64,000 nt of DNA from Pseudoxanthomonas suwonensis 11-1 (GTDB lineage: Bacteria; Pseudomonadota; Gammaproteobacteria; Xanthomonadales; Xanthomonadaceae): positions 124,001 to 188,000 of the forward strand of contig NC_014924.1 in assembly GCF_000185965.1 (NCBI RefSeq). The letters are read 5' to 3'. How positions within the stretch are numbered: the first letter of the stretch is position 1; the number at the start of each line of letters is the position of its first letter. The notes below the pieces were generated by a model. It saw nothing but the letters and a program-made list of their open reading frames with translations, was not told the origin of the DNA and made no database searches. The translations under genes were made by a program, and so were the position numbers. Shown here piece after piece: positions 7,661 to 16,246 of this stretch.

Positions 7661-8218
7661 TTACCAGGTGAAGCGCGGGCCCACGAACCACTGGGTGTCA
7701 CCGTCGACGAACTTCACGTCGCCGCTGATGCCCCAGTTCTGGTTGAACTTGGCCAGCGCACCGACGCGGCCGTAGAACTCGCCGTCGTACTCGTCGCCGT
7801 CCTCGTAGCCGGCCATCGCGTAGCCCTCGAAGTTCGGGTGCAGCGAACCGCGCACGCCGACCTCGGCGCTCCAGCCGTCGTAGTCGAAGCCACGGCCGGC
7901 GTCGAACTTCTCGTAGGCGACCCGGGTGACCAGGTCCACGGCCGGGGCAACCTCGCGGTTGTAGCCGACGCCGAAGCGGTACTGGTCGAAGTCGATCGAG
8001 GTGTCGTCGATCTCCTGGTTGCTGTAGCCGCCGAACAGGTGGAAGTTCGGGGCGATCGCGACCGAGCCGTCCACGCCGAAACCATCGGCGTCGGCGCCAT
8101 CGGTGTTGGTGGCGGAGTAGCCACCCTGGACATAGTTGTACGACACACCTTCGGCGGCGCTGGCGGCGAACGGCAGGGTGGCGACCAGGGCCAGGGCAAG
8201 CAGGGAATTCTTCTTCAT
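7661..8218 (-). CDS. ax21: Ax21-family outer membrane beta-barrel protein
   Basis: This 185-residue protein has a clear signal peptide (MKKNSLLALALVATLPFAASA) and a beta-barrel body. The conserved segments FHLFGGYSNQEID, TSIDFDQYRFGVGYN and a C-terminal aromatic (FTW) are those of the Xanthomonas/Stenotrophomonas Ax21 family. Ax21 is a secreted or outer-membrane protein once proposed as the XA21 elicitor; those reports were later withdrawn or disputed, and its role is now linked to outer-membrane or vesicle biology. It is monocistronic, preceded by a 301-bp gap and followed by three successive hairpins. Confidence 0.88.
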   Translation of the reverse strand: MKKNSLLALALVATLPFAASAAEGVSYNYVQGGYSATNTDGADADGFGVDGSVAIAPNFHLFGGYSNQEIDDTSIDFDQYRFGVGYNREVAPAVDLVTRVAYEKFDAGRGFDYDGWSAEVGVRGSLHPNFEGYAMAGYEDGDEYDGEFYGRVGALAKFNQNWGISGDVKFVDGDTQWFVGPRFTW

Positions 8219-8519
8219 GTACGGACTCTCTTGTCTCGTTGTTATGGGCCTATGAACAAAACGTTCCCGTTCATGGCAGGCGCATTATTCGCCCCGACCC
8301 GCAACATGGCCTGAATATAGAACTGACCAGTACATGAATTAGCGGCGCATGCGGGGAACTTTGTGGGCCCCGCCTGATGCACGGGAAAGAGGCTGGATGC
8401 GCGTTCGACACCCATGGAACCCGTACACCCGAGTGGGCCAGTGCCATGCACGCCCGGCACGCAGCAACGTGCATCCAAGTGAGGGATTGCAAGACGCGGG
8501 GCCCGGCGTGACCGCAGGC
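8219..8519. other. Intergenic region upstream of ax21
   Basis: These 301 bases separate ax21 from the 3' end of trmL, both on the minus strand. The region must contain the ax21 promoter. AT-richer stretches occur near 8240-8340, but I cannot place a convincing -35/-10 pair. I see no small gene and no strong hairpin here. Confidence 0.5.
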
Positions 8520-8996
8520 TCAGCTGCCGCCGGCAAACCCGTGCTGGCGCCAGGCCTCGAACACGAGCACGGCCACGGCGTTGGACAGGTTGAGGCTGCG
8601 GTTGCCCGGGCGCATCGGCAGGCGCAGGCGCTGGGCTTCGGGGATCGACCCGAGCACGTCCTCGGGCAGGCCGCGGGTCTCGCAGCCGAACAGGAAGGCG
8701 TCGCCATCGGCATAGGCCGGCTGGTCGTGGCGGACCTGGCCGCGGGTGCTGAGGGCGAAGAGGCGCTTGGGGGCGATGCGTTCCAGCGCGGTGGCGAGGT
8801 CGGGATGGACCTGCAGGCTGGCGTACTCGTGGTAGTCCAGTCCGGCGCGGCGGAGCTGGCGGTCCTCCAGGCTGAAGCCAAGCGGCTCGATCAGGTGGAG
8901 TCGGGCGCCGGTGTTGGCGCAGAGCCGGATCACGTTGCCCGTGTTGGGCGGGATCTCGGGCTGGTAGAGCAGGACGTCGAAAACGGGGGCTGGCAT
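8520..8996 (-). CDS. trmL: tRNA (cytidine/uridine-34 2'-O)-methyltransferase TrmL
   Basis: The 158-residue SPOUT methyltransferase has the family motifs in order: NTGNVIRLCANTG (12-30 region), GCETRGLPEDV (motif 2) and NRSLNLSNAVAVLVFEA (motif 3, forming the knotted SAM site). TrmL methylates the wobble ribose of tRNA-Leu isoacceptors in the cytoplasm. The start is firm: a -10-like TAGAAT sits exactly 6 nt before the ATG, which suggests a leaderless message. Confidence 0.92.
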   Translation of the reverse strand: MPAPVFDVLLYQPEIPPNTGNVIRLCANTGARLHLIEPLGFSLEDRQLRRAGLDYHEYASLQVHPDLATALERIAPKRLFALSTRGQVRHDQPAYADGDAFLFGCETRGLPEDVLGSIPEAQRLRLPMRPGNRSLNLSNAVAVLVFEAWRQHGFAGGS

Positions 8997-9002
8997 CCGC
9001 GG

Positions 9003-9008
9003 ATTCTA
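9003..9008 (-). promoter_or_regulatory. Candidate -10 box for leaderless trmL
   Basis: TAGAAT on the minus strand is separated by 6 nt (8997-9002) from the trmL ATG, so the predicted transcription start falls on or next to the start codon. Confidence 0.5.
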
Positions 9009-9080
9009 GACGGGCCGGCGGACGGGGCGCTTGGCCGTGCTGGCCACGCCGCGTCCGCCGGTGTCTTCCGCGCCCCGCAC

Positions 9081-9488
9081 TTACTTGCCCGAGGCGTAGG
9101 CGGAGACGTTGGCCGACGAGGCGGCCTGCTCGGTCATGTGGCCAACCTGGGCGGCAAGGGCGCCAGCCTGCTCGCGGGCGGCGATCGAGGCGCGCTCGGC
9201 CAGCTGCTCGGCGGTCGGCTGCACGTACACGGTGGCCAGGTCGACGATGCGGGCCTGGATGGCCTGCACGGCCAGGTACTCGGCCTTCTGCGCGGCGGTC
9301 GGGCGGACGGTCACGGCCGGCAGGTCGACGATGCGGGTGGCGGCCAGCTCGACCTGCAGGGCGGCATCCGGACGGACGGTGACGGCGGGCAGGTTGACGA
9401 TGCGGTCGACGCGCGGGGTTTCGGCGGCAAAGGCAGACGCGGCGGCCAGCGAGAGGGCCAGGGAGGCGGCGAGGGTCTTGGCGTTCAT
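9081..9488 (-). CDS. Small secreted protein with three RIV-LPAVTVRP repeats
   Basis: I do not recognise a named family. The 135-residue product has a signal peptide (about 1-22). Three imperfect repeats follow at residues 29-51, 52-79 and 80-106, built on R-I-V-x-L-P-x-V-x-V-R/Q-P-x-A-x-Q/L. An Ala/Ser-rich tail has no further motif. There are no cysteines and no membrane segment after the signal. The ribosome site GGAG lies about 8 nt before the ATG. It is probably periplasmic and expressed from its own promoter. Function is unknown. Confidence 0.75.
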   Translation of the reverse strand: MNAKTLAASLALSLAAASAFAAETPRVDRIVNLPAVTVRPDAALQVELAATRIVDLPAVTVRPTAAQKAEYLAVQAIQARIVDLATVYVQPTAEQLAERASIAAREQAGALAAQVGHMTEQAASSANVSAYASGK

Positions 9489-10113
9489 GGCGTGCTCCGG
9501 TGTCGCTGATCAGTGGTGTGGTAGTAAGGTAGTACACCTAAGCAGGGCGTGCAATTGGAACCTGCGTTTTCCTTCTCTGTCTTCAGCCTTTGTTCAGCTT
9601 CTGCCGGGTGCTGCCTGGGTGCACCAAGGACAACGCAGGTCCCGTGCCAAGTTTTATTTCTTGAAAATCAGCAATTTGCGCGCGCGGGAAAGTGTCCGCA
9701 GCGCTGTCCGGACGTCCGCATGCGGGCGGACACGCGGGCCGGACAGCAGGAATGACGCCGCCATCCGCGGCACAAGGCAGCCCCGGGGGGCGTGCTGGTC
9801 GAGGTGGGAGTGCGCGAAATGCGTCCTGCGCCAGGGGCCAGGTGTACTGGTCCGCCCGTTTGGCCAGGGCATCGGGAGGCCAGGGATGTGCCTGCCCGGG
9901 TCGGCAGCCGTGAGGCGTGGCTCGGGCGGCCCGCTACCTACATATATGTAAGAGGCACCAGGCCACGCCGTGCGCGCGCCCGGTCCAACGCCCAGCCACC
10001 GGCCCCGTCTTCCCGGCACGGCGGAACGCCAATGGTGGTCTGGCAGGGGCGGCTTCCTGCGGGACGCCCGGTCCGGTGCGTACCAAACACCGGGACCAGG
10101 CAGTGCCCGGCCC
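9489..10113. other. 625-bp intergenic region with nested inverted repeats
   Basis: No reading frame here looks genuine. The visible content is an AT-rich patch near 9645-9680; a dense cluster of interleaved inverted repeats at 9692-9746 (GTGTCCGC/GCGGACAC and CTGTCCGG/CCGGACAG); a 12-bp palindrome TACATATATGTA at 9939-9950; and a near-perfect hairpin at 10070-10097 that may end the minus-strand SDR transcript. The 9488 end must hold the promoter of the small repeat protein. Confidence 0.55.
9692..9746. repeat. Interleaved inverted repeats
   Basis: GTGTCCGC (9692-9699) pairs with GCGGACAC (9726-9733), and CTGTCCGG (9704-9711) pairs with CCGGACAG (9739-9746). The two pairs interleave, so they cannot both form a simple nested stem. 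A 10-bp palindrome CCGCATGCGG (9716-9725) sits in the middle. Confidence 0.6.
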
Positions 10114-10818
10114 CTACCAGGGCAACACCGCTCCATCCGGCCCCAGGAACAGCCCGCTGTCCGTCGGACCGAGCCGCTCCAGCACCTGCAGCAGGGCCGC
10201 GACCGCCTCCGCGGGCAGGACCGGGGCGCGCTCGCCGCCCATGTCGGTGCGGACCCAGCCCGGGTGCAGGGCGACCACGCGGATGCCGCGCGGCTGCAGG
10301 GCCTGGGACAGCATCACCGTGGCCATGTTCTGCGCGGCCTTGCCGATGGCGTAGCTGGGGGTGCGGAACTCGCGGCGCAGGGCGATCGAGCCGATCTCCG
10401 AGGACAGGTTGGCGACGATGCCGCCATCGGCCAGCAGCCCCGCCAGGGCCTGCACCAGCAGGAACGGGCCGATGGCATTGGTGCGCACGCTGGTTTCCAG
10501 GTCGGCCTCGGCCACCTGGCCGAAGCGCTCGCCACCGTGCAGCACGCCGGCGTTGTTCAGCAGCAGGTCCAGGCGCCGCTGCCCAAGCACCAGCGGCAGC
10601 TCGCGCAGCAGCTCGTCGCGGCTGCGGGCAACGGCCACGTCCAGCGGCAGTACATGGAGGCGCCCCGGGTGCTCGCCGGCCAGCGCATTGAGCGCGGTGG
10701 CGCGTCCGGGATGGCGCGCGGTGGCGACCACGCGGGCACCGCCGGCCAGCAGCTGGCGGGTGAACTCCAGGCCGAGGCCGCGGTTGGCCCCGGTGACCAG
10801 GCAGTGGCGCGGTTCCAT
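10114..10818 (-). CDS. SDR family oxidoreductase
   Basis: This 234-residue short-chain dehydrogenase has the cofactor motif TGANRGLG near residue 8, LLNNAGV in the middle, an active-site Ser in NLSSEIGSIA, and the Y-x-x-x-K pair in SYAIGKAA. The arrangement resembles C-factor/CsgA-type SDRs, which are usually NAD(P)H-dependent; the substrate is not predictable. The start at 10818 is preceded by GGAG, and a -10-like TACACT is at 10852-10857 on the minus strand. It is transcribed divergently from the M16 protease gene across 95 bp. Confidence 0.85.
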   Translation of the reverse strand: MEPRHCLVTGANRGLGLEFTRQLLAGGARVVATARHPGRATALNALAGEHPGRLHVLPLDVAVARSRDELLRELPLVLGQRRLDLLLNNAGVLHGGERFGQVAEADLETSVRTNAIGPFLLVQALAGLLADGGIVANLSSEIGSIALRREFRTPSYAIGKAAQNMATVMLSQALQPRGIRVVALHPGWVRTDMGGERAPVLPAEAVAALLQVLERLGPTDSGLFLGPDGAVLPW

Positions 10819-10913
10819 GGATGTGCTCCGGCCAGGGGTGTCTTGTGGCCTAGTGTAATGGCGGTGGCCGGGGGCTAGGATCGGCGTCCAATACCGCACA
10901 GGGAGCTCCACCG

Positions 10914-13772
10914 ATGAGGATCGCACGCACGCCGCTTGCCGCGGCCCTGGTTCTGGCCATGTCCACCTCCTTCGGGGTCGCCGCGCTGGCGCCGGCCGAA
11001 GCGGCCACGAACGCCGCGTCCAGCGCCACCGAGTCGCTGATCCCGTACGAGGAGTTCACCCTGCCCAACGGCCTGCGCGTGGTGGTCCACACCGACCGCA
11101 AGGCCCCGATCGTGGCGGTCAACATCTGGTACCACGTGGGCAGCAAGGACGAGCCGGCCGGGCGCAGCGGCTTCGCCCACCTGTTCGAGCACCTGATGTT
11201 CAACGGCTCGGAGAACCACCGCGGCGAGTACTTCGAGCCGTTCGAGCTGGTCGGCGCCACCGACATGAATGGCACCACCTGGCTGGACCGCACCAACTAC
11301 TTCCAGAACGTGCCCACCACCGCGCTGGACCTGGCGTTGTGGATGGAGTCCGACCGCATGGGCCACCTGCTCGGCGCGATCGACCAGAAGGTGCTGGACG
11401 AGCAGCGCGGCGTGGTCCAGAACGAGAAGCGCCAGGGCGAGAACCAGCCCTACGGCCAAGCCGACGACCTGATCTACCGCGCGCTGTACCCGAAGGGCCA
11501 CCCGTACCACCACAGCACGATCGGCTCGATGAACGACCTCAACGCGGCCTCGCTGGAGGACGTGAAGCAGTGGTTCCGCGCCTGGTACGGCCCGAACAAC
11601 GCGGTGCTGGTGCTGGCCGGCGACATCGACGTGGCCACCGCGAAGGAGAAGGTCACCCGCTACTTCGGCGACATCCCGGCCGGCCCCACCCTGGACCGCA
11701 CCCAGGCCGGCCCGGCCAAGCGCCAGACCACCCGCGAGACCATGGAGGACAAGGTCCCGCAGGCGCGCATCTACCGCGCCTGGAGCGTCGAGCGTTACGG
11801 CAAGCCGGACCTGGAGCGCCTGCAGCTGCTGGCCCAGGTGCTGGGCGGCAGCAAGAGCTCGCGCCTGGACCGCCGCCTGGTGTTCCAGGACAAGCTCGCC
11901 GACCGCGTCAGCGCCTACGTGCTGCCGTTCGAGCTGGCCTCGACCTTCTACGTCAGCGCCGACGTGCGCCAGGGCGTGGACCCGGCCCAGGTCGAGAAGG
12001 CGCTGGACGAGGAGATCGCGCGCCTGGTCGCCGAAGGCCCGACCGCCGAGGAGCTGCACCAGGCCCAGGCCATGGTGAAGGCCTCGGTGGTGCGCGGCGT
12101 CGAGCGCATCGGCGGTTTCGGCGGCAAGGCCGACGCCCTGGCCGAGTGCACGGTCTACACCGGCGACCCGGGCTGCTTCCGCCAGAGCCTGGAGGTCTTC
12201 GCCAGCGCCACCGTCGATGACGTGCGCAAGGCCGGCAGCACCTGGCTGGGCGAGGGCTCGCACACCCTGGTGGTGCTGCCGGGCGAGCGTGCCGCGCTGG
12301 AGGAGGAGCCGTCGCCGACGCCGGCCCCGTTCAACCTGCCCAGGCCGGACCGCAAGTACAAGACGGTCAAGACCAGCGTGGACCGCAGCAAGGGCGTGCC
12401 GATGCCCGAGAGCTTCCCGGACCTGAAGTTCCCGGCACTGGAGCGGGCTACCCTCGGCAACGGCACCCAGGTGATCCTGGCCCGCCGCGACGCGGTGCCG
12501 GTGGTGCAGATGAGCTACGAGTTCAAGGGCGGCTTCTTCGCCGACCATGGCCGCAAGCTCGGCACCTCCAGCTTCACCATGTCGATGCTGGACGAGGGCG
12601 CCGGCGAGCTGGACGCGCTGGGCTTCGCCAACCGGGTCGAGGCGCTGGGCGCCTCGGTCGGCGCCGGTGCCGCGCTGGACGGTGGCAACGCCTACCTGTC
12701 GGCGCTGAAGGAGAACCTGGACGAGTCGCTGGCGCTGTTCGCCGACATGATCCGCCGCCCGCGCTTCGAGCAGAAGGAGATCGACCGCGTCCGCGCCACC
12801 TGGCTGGCTGGCATCGCCCAGGAGAAGGCGCGCCCGAACGGTGCCGCCCAGCGCGTGCTGCCGCCGCTGCTGTACGGCAAGGGCCACCCCTACGCGATCC
12901 CGTTCAGCGGCACCGGCACCGAGGAGTCCATCGCCTCGCTGACCCGCGCCGACCTCCAGGCCTTCCACGCGCAGTGGGTGCGTCCGGACGGCGCCACCCT
13001 GATCGTGGTCGGCGACACCACCCTGGACGAGATCGTGCCGCTGCTGGAGCGCCACTTCGGTGACTGGAAGGCGTCCACCCCGGCGCCGGAGATCTCCGCC
13101 GACAACATCCCGCCGGTGGAGCGTCCGAAGAGCGCCGCGGTGTACCTGATCGACCAGCCCGGCGCGGTCCAGGCCACCATCCTGGCCGGCCAGGTCGTGC
13201 CCTCGACCAAGGACCCGTCCACCGTCGTGTTCGACTTCGCCAACTCGGTGCTGGGCGGCGAGTTCTCCTCGCGCCTGAACATGAACCTGCGCGAGGACAA
13301 GCACTGGGCCTACGGCGCCTACAGCTTCACCCAGGGCGCCCTGGGCCAGCGGCCGTGGATGGCCTTCGCCCCGGTGCAGATCGACAAGACCGCCGAGGCC
13401 CTGGCCGAGCTGGACCGCGAGGTGCGCGAGTACGTTGCCGGCCACAAGCCGCCGACCGAGGCCGAGGTGTCCAAGATCCAGGCCACCGAGATCCGCAGCC
13501 TGCCGGGCGCCTATGAGACCGGCCGTGCGGTGCTGGGCACGATCGGCGGCATCGTCCGCTACGACCGCCCGGACGACTGGGTGTTCCAGCGCAAGGCCAT
13601 GATCGAGGGCCTGAGCGTGGACCAGGTGAAGCAGGCCGCGACCACGCTCGACCCGGACAAGCTGGTCTGGGTGGTGGTCGGCGACCTCAAGCAGGTCGAG
13701 CAGCCGGTGCGTTCGCTCGAGCTCGGCCCGGTCCAGGTGATCGACGCCGACGGCAACCCGGTCAAGCGCTGA
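10914..13772 (+). CDS. M16 family zinc metalloprotease (two-domain, exported)
   Basis: This 952-residue protein has a signal peptide (about 1-30) and two tandem M16 modules. The first has the inverted zinc motif HLFEH (His89, Glu92, His93) and a downstream acidic ligand region VVQNEKRQ (Glu171). The second (from about residue 510, LGNGTQVILARRD) lacks the zinc motif, as in the non-catalytic halves of pitrilysin-like enzymes. Together they should form the clam-shell that degrades peptides in the periplasm. The upstream region shows TAGGAT (10876-10881) as a -10 candidate and a GGGAG ribosome site. A second, distant M16 gene lies at 23387-26188. Confidence 0.93.
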   Translation: MRIARTPLAAALVLAMSTSFGVAALAPAEAATNAASSATESLIPYEEFTLPNGLRVVVHTDRKAPIVAVNIWYHVGSKDEPAGRSGFAHLFEHLMFNGSENHRGEYFEPFELVGATDMNGTTWLDRTNYFQNVPTTALDLALWMESDRMGHLLGAIDQKVLDEQRGVVQNEKRQGENQPYGQADDLIYRALYPKGHPYHHSTIGSMNDLNAASLEDVKQWFRAWYGPNNAVLVLAGDIDVATAKEKVTRYFGDIPAGPTLDRTQAGPAKRQTTRETMEDKVPQARIYRAWSVERYGKPDLERLQLLAQVLGGSKSSRLDRRLVFQDKLADRVSAYVLPFELASTFYVSADVRQGVDPAQVEKALDEEIARLVAEGPTAEELHQAQAMVKASVVRGVERIGGFGGKADALAECTVYTGDPGCFRQSLEVFASATVDDVRKAGSTWLGEGSHTLVVLPGERAALEEEPSPTPAPFNLPRPDRKYKTVKTSVDRSKGVPMPESFPDLKFPALERATLGNGTQVILARRDAVPVVQMSYEFKGGFFADHGRKLGTSSFTMSMLDEGAGELDALGFANRVEALGASVGAGAALDGGNAYLSALKENLDESLALFADMIRRPRFEQKEIDRVRATWLAGIAQEKARPNGAAQRVLPPLLYGKGHPYAIPFSGTGTEESIASLTRADLQAFHAQWVRPDGATLIVVGDTTLDEIVPLLERHFGDWKASTPAPEISADNIPPVERPKSAAVYLIDQPGAVQATILAGQVVPSTKDPSTVVFDFANSVLGGEFSSRLNMNLREDKHWAYGAYSFTQGALGQRPWMAFAPVQIDKTAEALAELDREVREYVAGHKPPTEAEVSKIQATEIRSLPGAYETGRAVLGTIGGIVRYDRPDDWVFQRKAMIEGLSVDQVKQAATTLDPDKLVWVVVGDLKQVEQPVRSLELGPVQVIDADGNPVKR

Positions 13773-13780
13773 CCGTCCCG

Positions 13781-13812
13781 CGCCGGTGCCGTCCAGAGGG
13801 GCGGCACCGGCG
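13781..13812 (+). terminator. Perfect 11-bp hairpin after the M16 gene
   Basis: CGCCGGTGCCG (13781-13791) pairs with CGGCACCGGCG (13802-13812), 8 nt after the stop. No T-tract follows. Confidence 0.5.
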
Positions 13813-13877
13813 GTTGCGGCACGTTACGCCTGGTTCTGGCACGCTTCGCACCAGTCTTCACATCCCGGAACACGTCC

Positions 13878-14192
13878 ATGACCCGAGCCGCCCTCCCGAT
13901 CCTGCTCCTCCTGCCGCTGGCCGCCTGCACCTGGGTGCCGATCCAGCCCGAGGCCAAGGCGGTGCGCGTGATCGCCGCGGGCGGGGCCCCGGCCGGCTGC
14001 GTCCGCCAGGGCGAGATCGAGGTCTCGGTCAAGAACAGCGTGGCCTTCTACGAGCGCAACCAGGTAAAGGTCCGCGACGAGCTGGAGACCCTGGCCCGCA
14101 ACGAGGCGCCGGGCCTGGGCGCCAACGTGATCCAGCCGCTGGGCGAGCCGACCGCGGGCACCCAGCGCTTCGCCGGCTGGCAGTGCCGCTGA
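13878..14192 (+). CDS. DUF4156-like lipoprotein
   Basis: The 104-residue product starts with a lipoprotein signal (LLPLAAC, Cys17 as the lipidation site). It continues with a short domain matching DUF4156 proteins: VPIQPEAKAVRVI, then CVRQGEIEVSV, then a C-terminal NVIQPLGEP and W-Q-C-R ending. It should be anchored to a membrane facing the periplasm. Two Cys (about 41 and 103) may form a disulfide. Function is unknown for the family, and neighbouring genes give no further clue. Confidence 0.8.
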   Translation: MTRAALPILLLLPLAACTWVPIQPEAKAVRVIAAGGAPAGCVRQGEIEVSVKNSVAFYERNQVKVRDELETLARNEAPGLGANVIQPLGEPTAGTQRFAGWQCR

Positions 14193-14244
14193 ACGGCGCG
14201 GGTGCCGCGCCGTACGTAAAGGTGCGGTGAAGGCGGGCAACCGG

Positions 14245-14250
14245 TAGAAT
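14245..14250 (+). promoter_or_regulatory. Candidate -10 box of oleA
   Basis: TAGAAT lies 35 nt before the oleA ATG, giving a leader of about 29 nt. No clear -35 box is seen. Confidence 0.4.
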
Positions 14251-14285
14251 CTACGCCCCTTTCGCCTCACCGGCGTGGTCCAGCC

Positions 14286-15302
14286 ATGCTTTTCAAGAAC
14301 GTCTCCATCGCGGGGCTGGCGCATATCGATGCGCCGCATACCCTCACCTCGCAGGAAATCAACGACCGGCTGAAACCGACCCTGGACCGCCTCGGCATCC
14401 GGGTCGACGTGCTGGGCGACATCGCCGGCATCCATGCGCGACGCCTGTGGGATGACGGCATGCAGGCCTCCGACGTGGCCACCCTGGCCGCGCGCAAGGC
14501 GCTGGAAGACGCCGGCATCGGCGTGGAGAAGGTCGGCCTGCTGGTCAACACCTCCGTCAGCCGCGACTACCTGGAGCCGTCCACCGCCTCCATCGTGTCC
14601 GGCAACCTCGGCGTGTCCGACGAGTGCATGACCTTCGACGTCGCCAACGCCTGCCTGGCCTTCATCAACGGCATGGACATCGCCGCGCGCATGCTCGAGC
14701 GCGGCGAGATCGACTATGCCCTGGTGGTGGACGGCGAGACCGCGAACCTGGTCTACGAGAAGACCCTGGAGCGCATGAGCTCGCCGGACGTGACCGAGCA
14801 GGAGTTCCGCGACGAGATGGCGGCCCTGACCCTGGGCTGCGGCGCCGCGGCCATGGTCCTGGCCCGCCGCGAGCTGGTCCCGGACGCCCCGCGCTACAAG
14901 GGCGGCGTGACCCGTTCGGCCACCGAGTTCAACCAGCTGTGCCGCGGCAACCTGGACCGCATGGTCACCGACACCCGCCTGCTGCTGATCGAGGGCATCA
15001 AGCTGGCGACCAAGACCTTCGCCGCGGCCAAGATCGCGCTGGGCTGGGCGGTGGAGGAGCTGGACCAGTTCGTGATCCACCAGGTCAGCCGTCCGCACAC
15101 CAAGGCCTTCATCAAGTCGCTGGGCGTGGACCCGAAGAAGGTCATGACCATCTTCGGCGAACACGGCAACATCGGCCCGGCTTCGGTCCCGATCGTGCTG
15201 AGCAAGCTCAAGGAGCTGGGGCGCCTGAAGAAGGGCGACCGGATCGCCCTGCTGGGCATCGGTTCGGGCCTGAACTGCTCGATGGCCGAGGTGGAGTGGT
15301 AA
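14286..15302 (+). CDS. oleA: OleA, acyl-CoA condensing thiolase-like enzyme of olefin synthesis
   Basis: This 338-residue thiolase-fold enzyme is nearly collinear with X. campestris OleA minus about 20 N-terminal residues. It joins two fatty acyl-CoAs head-to-head into a long-chain beta-keto acid. The catalytic residues are all present at the expected offset: Glu97 (YLEPSTAS), Cys123 (NACLAF), His265 (FVIHQVSRPH) and Asn295 (EHGNIGPAS). It resembles FabH but carries the OleA-specific segments. The other pathway genes, oleB, oleC and oleD, follow downstream on the same strand. A strong terminator at 15327-15351 suggests that oleA is transcribed alone. Confidence 0.96.
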   Translation: MLFKNVSIAGLAHIDAPHTLTSQEINDRLKPTLDRLGIRVDVLGDIAGIHARRLWDDGMQASDVATLAARKALEDAGIGVEKVGLLVNTSVSRDYLEPSTASIVSGNLGVSDECMTFDVANACLAFINGMDIAARMLERGEIDYALVVDGETANLVYEKTLERMSSPDVTEQEFRDEMAALTLGCGAAAMVLARRELVPDAPRYKGGVTRSATEFNQLCRGNLDRMVTDTRLLLIEGIKLATKTFAAAKIALGWAVEELDQFVIHQVSRPHTKAFIKSLGVDPKKVMTIFGEHGNIGPASVPIVLSKLKELGRLKKGDRIALLGIGSGLNCSMAEVEW

Positions 15303-15326
15303 GCCACTCCTGCTCCGCATGATGCA

Positions 15327-15351
15327 AAAGGGCCGGCTATGCCGGCCCTTT
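15327..15351. terminator. Bidirectional intrinsic terminator
   Basis: AAAGGGCCGGC (15327-15337) pairs with GCCGGCCCTTT (15341-15351) across a TAT loop. A-rich and T-rich flanks allow termination of oleA from the left and of the yecA-like gene from the right. Confidence 0.85.
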
Positions 15352-15401
15352 GCTGTTCCGGGCCCTGGCATCGCCGCCGGGGCCGGCCTGGCGGCGCGGT
15401 C

Positions 15402-16127
15402 TCAGCCGGCGCCGCAGCACTTCTTGTGCTTCTTGCCGCTGCCGCAGGGGCAGGGATCGTTGCGGCCCGGGCCCTCCTCGCGGCGGATCGGGGTGCGCGG
15501 GGTCTGCGCGGCGATGTGCTGGTGGTTGAGGTCGGCCAGCATGCCCGGCAGGTCCATCACGATCTCCAGCCGCTCGCGGTAGGACAACTGGGCCGGTTCG
15601 GCCTCCGGGTTCTCCGGGTCGACCACCTCGCCCGAGGCCAGGCGCTCGAGCAGGTCGAAGATGTCCTCGATCCACTCGTGCTCGTCCAGCCACGCGTCCC
15701 AGCCTTCCTCGCGCAGGGCCACGCCCTCGAAGAAGCCCAGCGCCCAGTCGTGGCCGACGTCCAGCTCGTCCTCGCCCAGCGCCTCCTCGGCGTTCTCCGG
15801 GTCCTCGGGCAGCCACATCAGCGGCATCAGGTGGTCGGGGATCTCCTCGCCCTGGCGGGCGCGGGCGGCGCACATGTTCCAGTGGCCCTGCAGCAGGACC
15901 TGGATCTCCTCGGCCTCTTCGGGGCTGCCCCAGCTCGGGGCCTTGCCGCCCCAGACCACCGGCTGCCATTCCTCCGCGGCGACCGGCGAGGGCGCCACCA
16001 CGAGGGCGGAGAGGAAGCCGTCCAGCGCCTCCAGGTTGAAGCCGCGGAACGGCACCGCGCGCTGCTCGAGCAGGCTGGAGAGCCGTTCGATCTGCGCGTC
16101 GTCGAGATAGGGCGGGGGCGTGGCCAT
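15402..16127 (-). CDS. UPF0149/YecA family protein with SEC-C zinc motif
   Basis: The 241-residue protein has an N-terminal UPF0149 (YgfB/YecA) helical domain, including [15 protein letters not shown] and GFFEGV. It ends in a SEC-C zinc-binding tail, [16 protein letters not shown]. Such tails bind zinc, and in SecA and YecA they contact ribosomes or nascent chains. The gene is transcribed against oleA and divergently from oleB, so it is embedded in the olefin locus without an obvious metabolic link. The start at 16127 is supported by the conserved N-terminal region. Confidence 0.88.
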   Translation of the reverse strand: MATPPPYLDDAQIERLSSLLEQRAVPFRGFNLEALDGFLSALVVAPSPVAAEEWQPVVWGGKAPSWGSPEEAEEIQVLLQGHWNMCAARARQGEEIPDHLMPLMWLPEDPENAEEALGEDELDVGHDWALGFFEGVALREEGWDAWLDEHEWIEDIFDLLERLASGEVVDPENPEAEPAQLSYRERLEIVMDLPGMLADLNHQHIAAQTPRTPIRREEGPGRNDPCPCGSGKKHKKCCGAG

Positions 16128-16213
16128 GGCAGCAGTACTCGTCAGGGGCGTGCATGGTAGACCCGCCGGCGGCCGGGCGCAGCAACGCGGCCGACCCGGG
16201 CGGCGCGCTGGCC

Positions 16214-16219
16214 TACAAT
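16214..16219 (+). promoter_or_regulatory. Candidate -10 box of oleB
   Basis: TACAAT lies 27 nt before the GTG start at 16247 and would give a leader of about 20 nt. Confidence 0.45.
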
Positions 16220-16246
16220 GCGCGGTTTCCGCGACAGCACCCGACC

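Noticed and set aside
9654-10136. 160-codon minus-strand frame in the geneless region
   Set aside because: Pro/Arg/Gly-rich translation, no ribosome site and no recognisable domain.
10875-13445. 856-codon minus-strand frame
   Set aside because: Antisense shadow of the first M16 protease gene, with repetitive His/Arg/Gln/Val composition.
14205-14260. tRNA or riboswitch in the gap before oleA
   Set aside because: Only a -10-like box is seen; no cloverleaf or conserved aptamer pattern.
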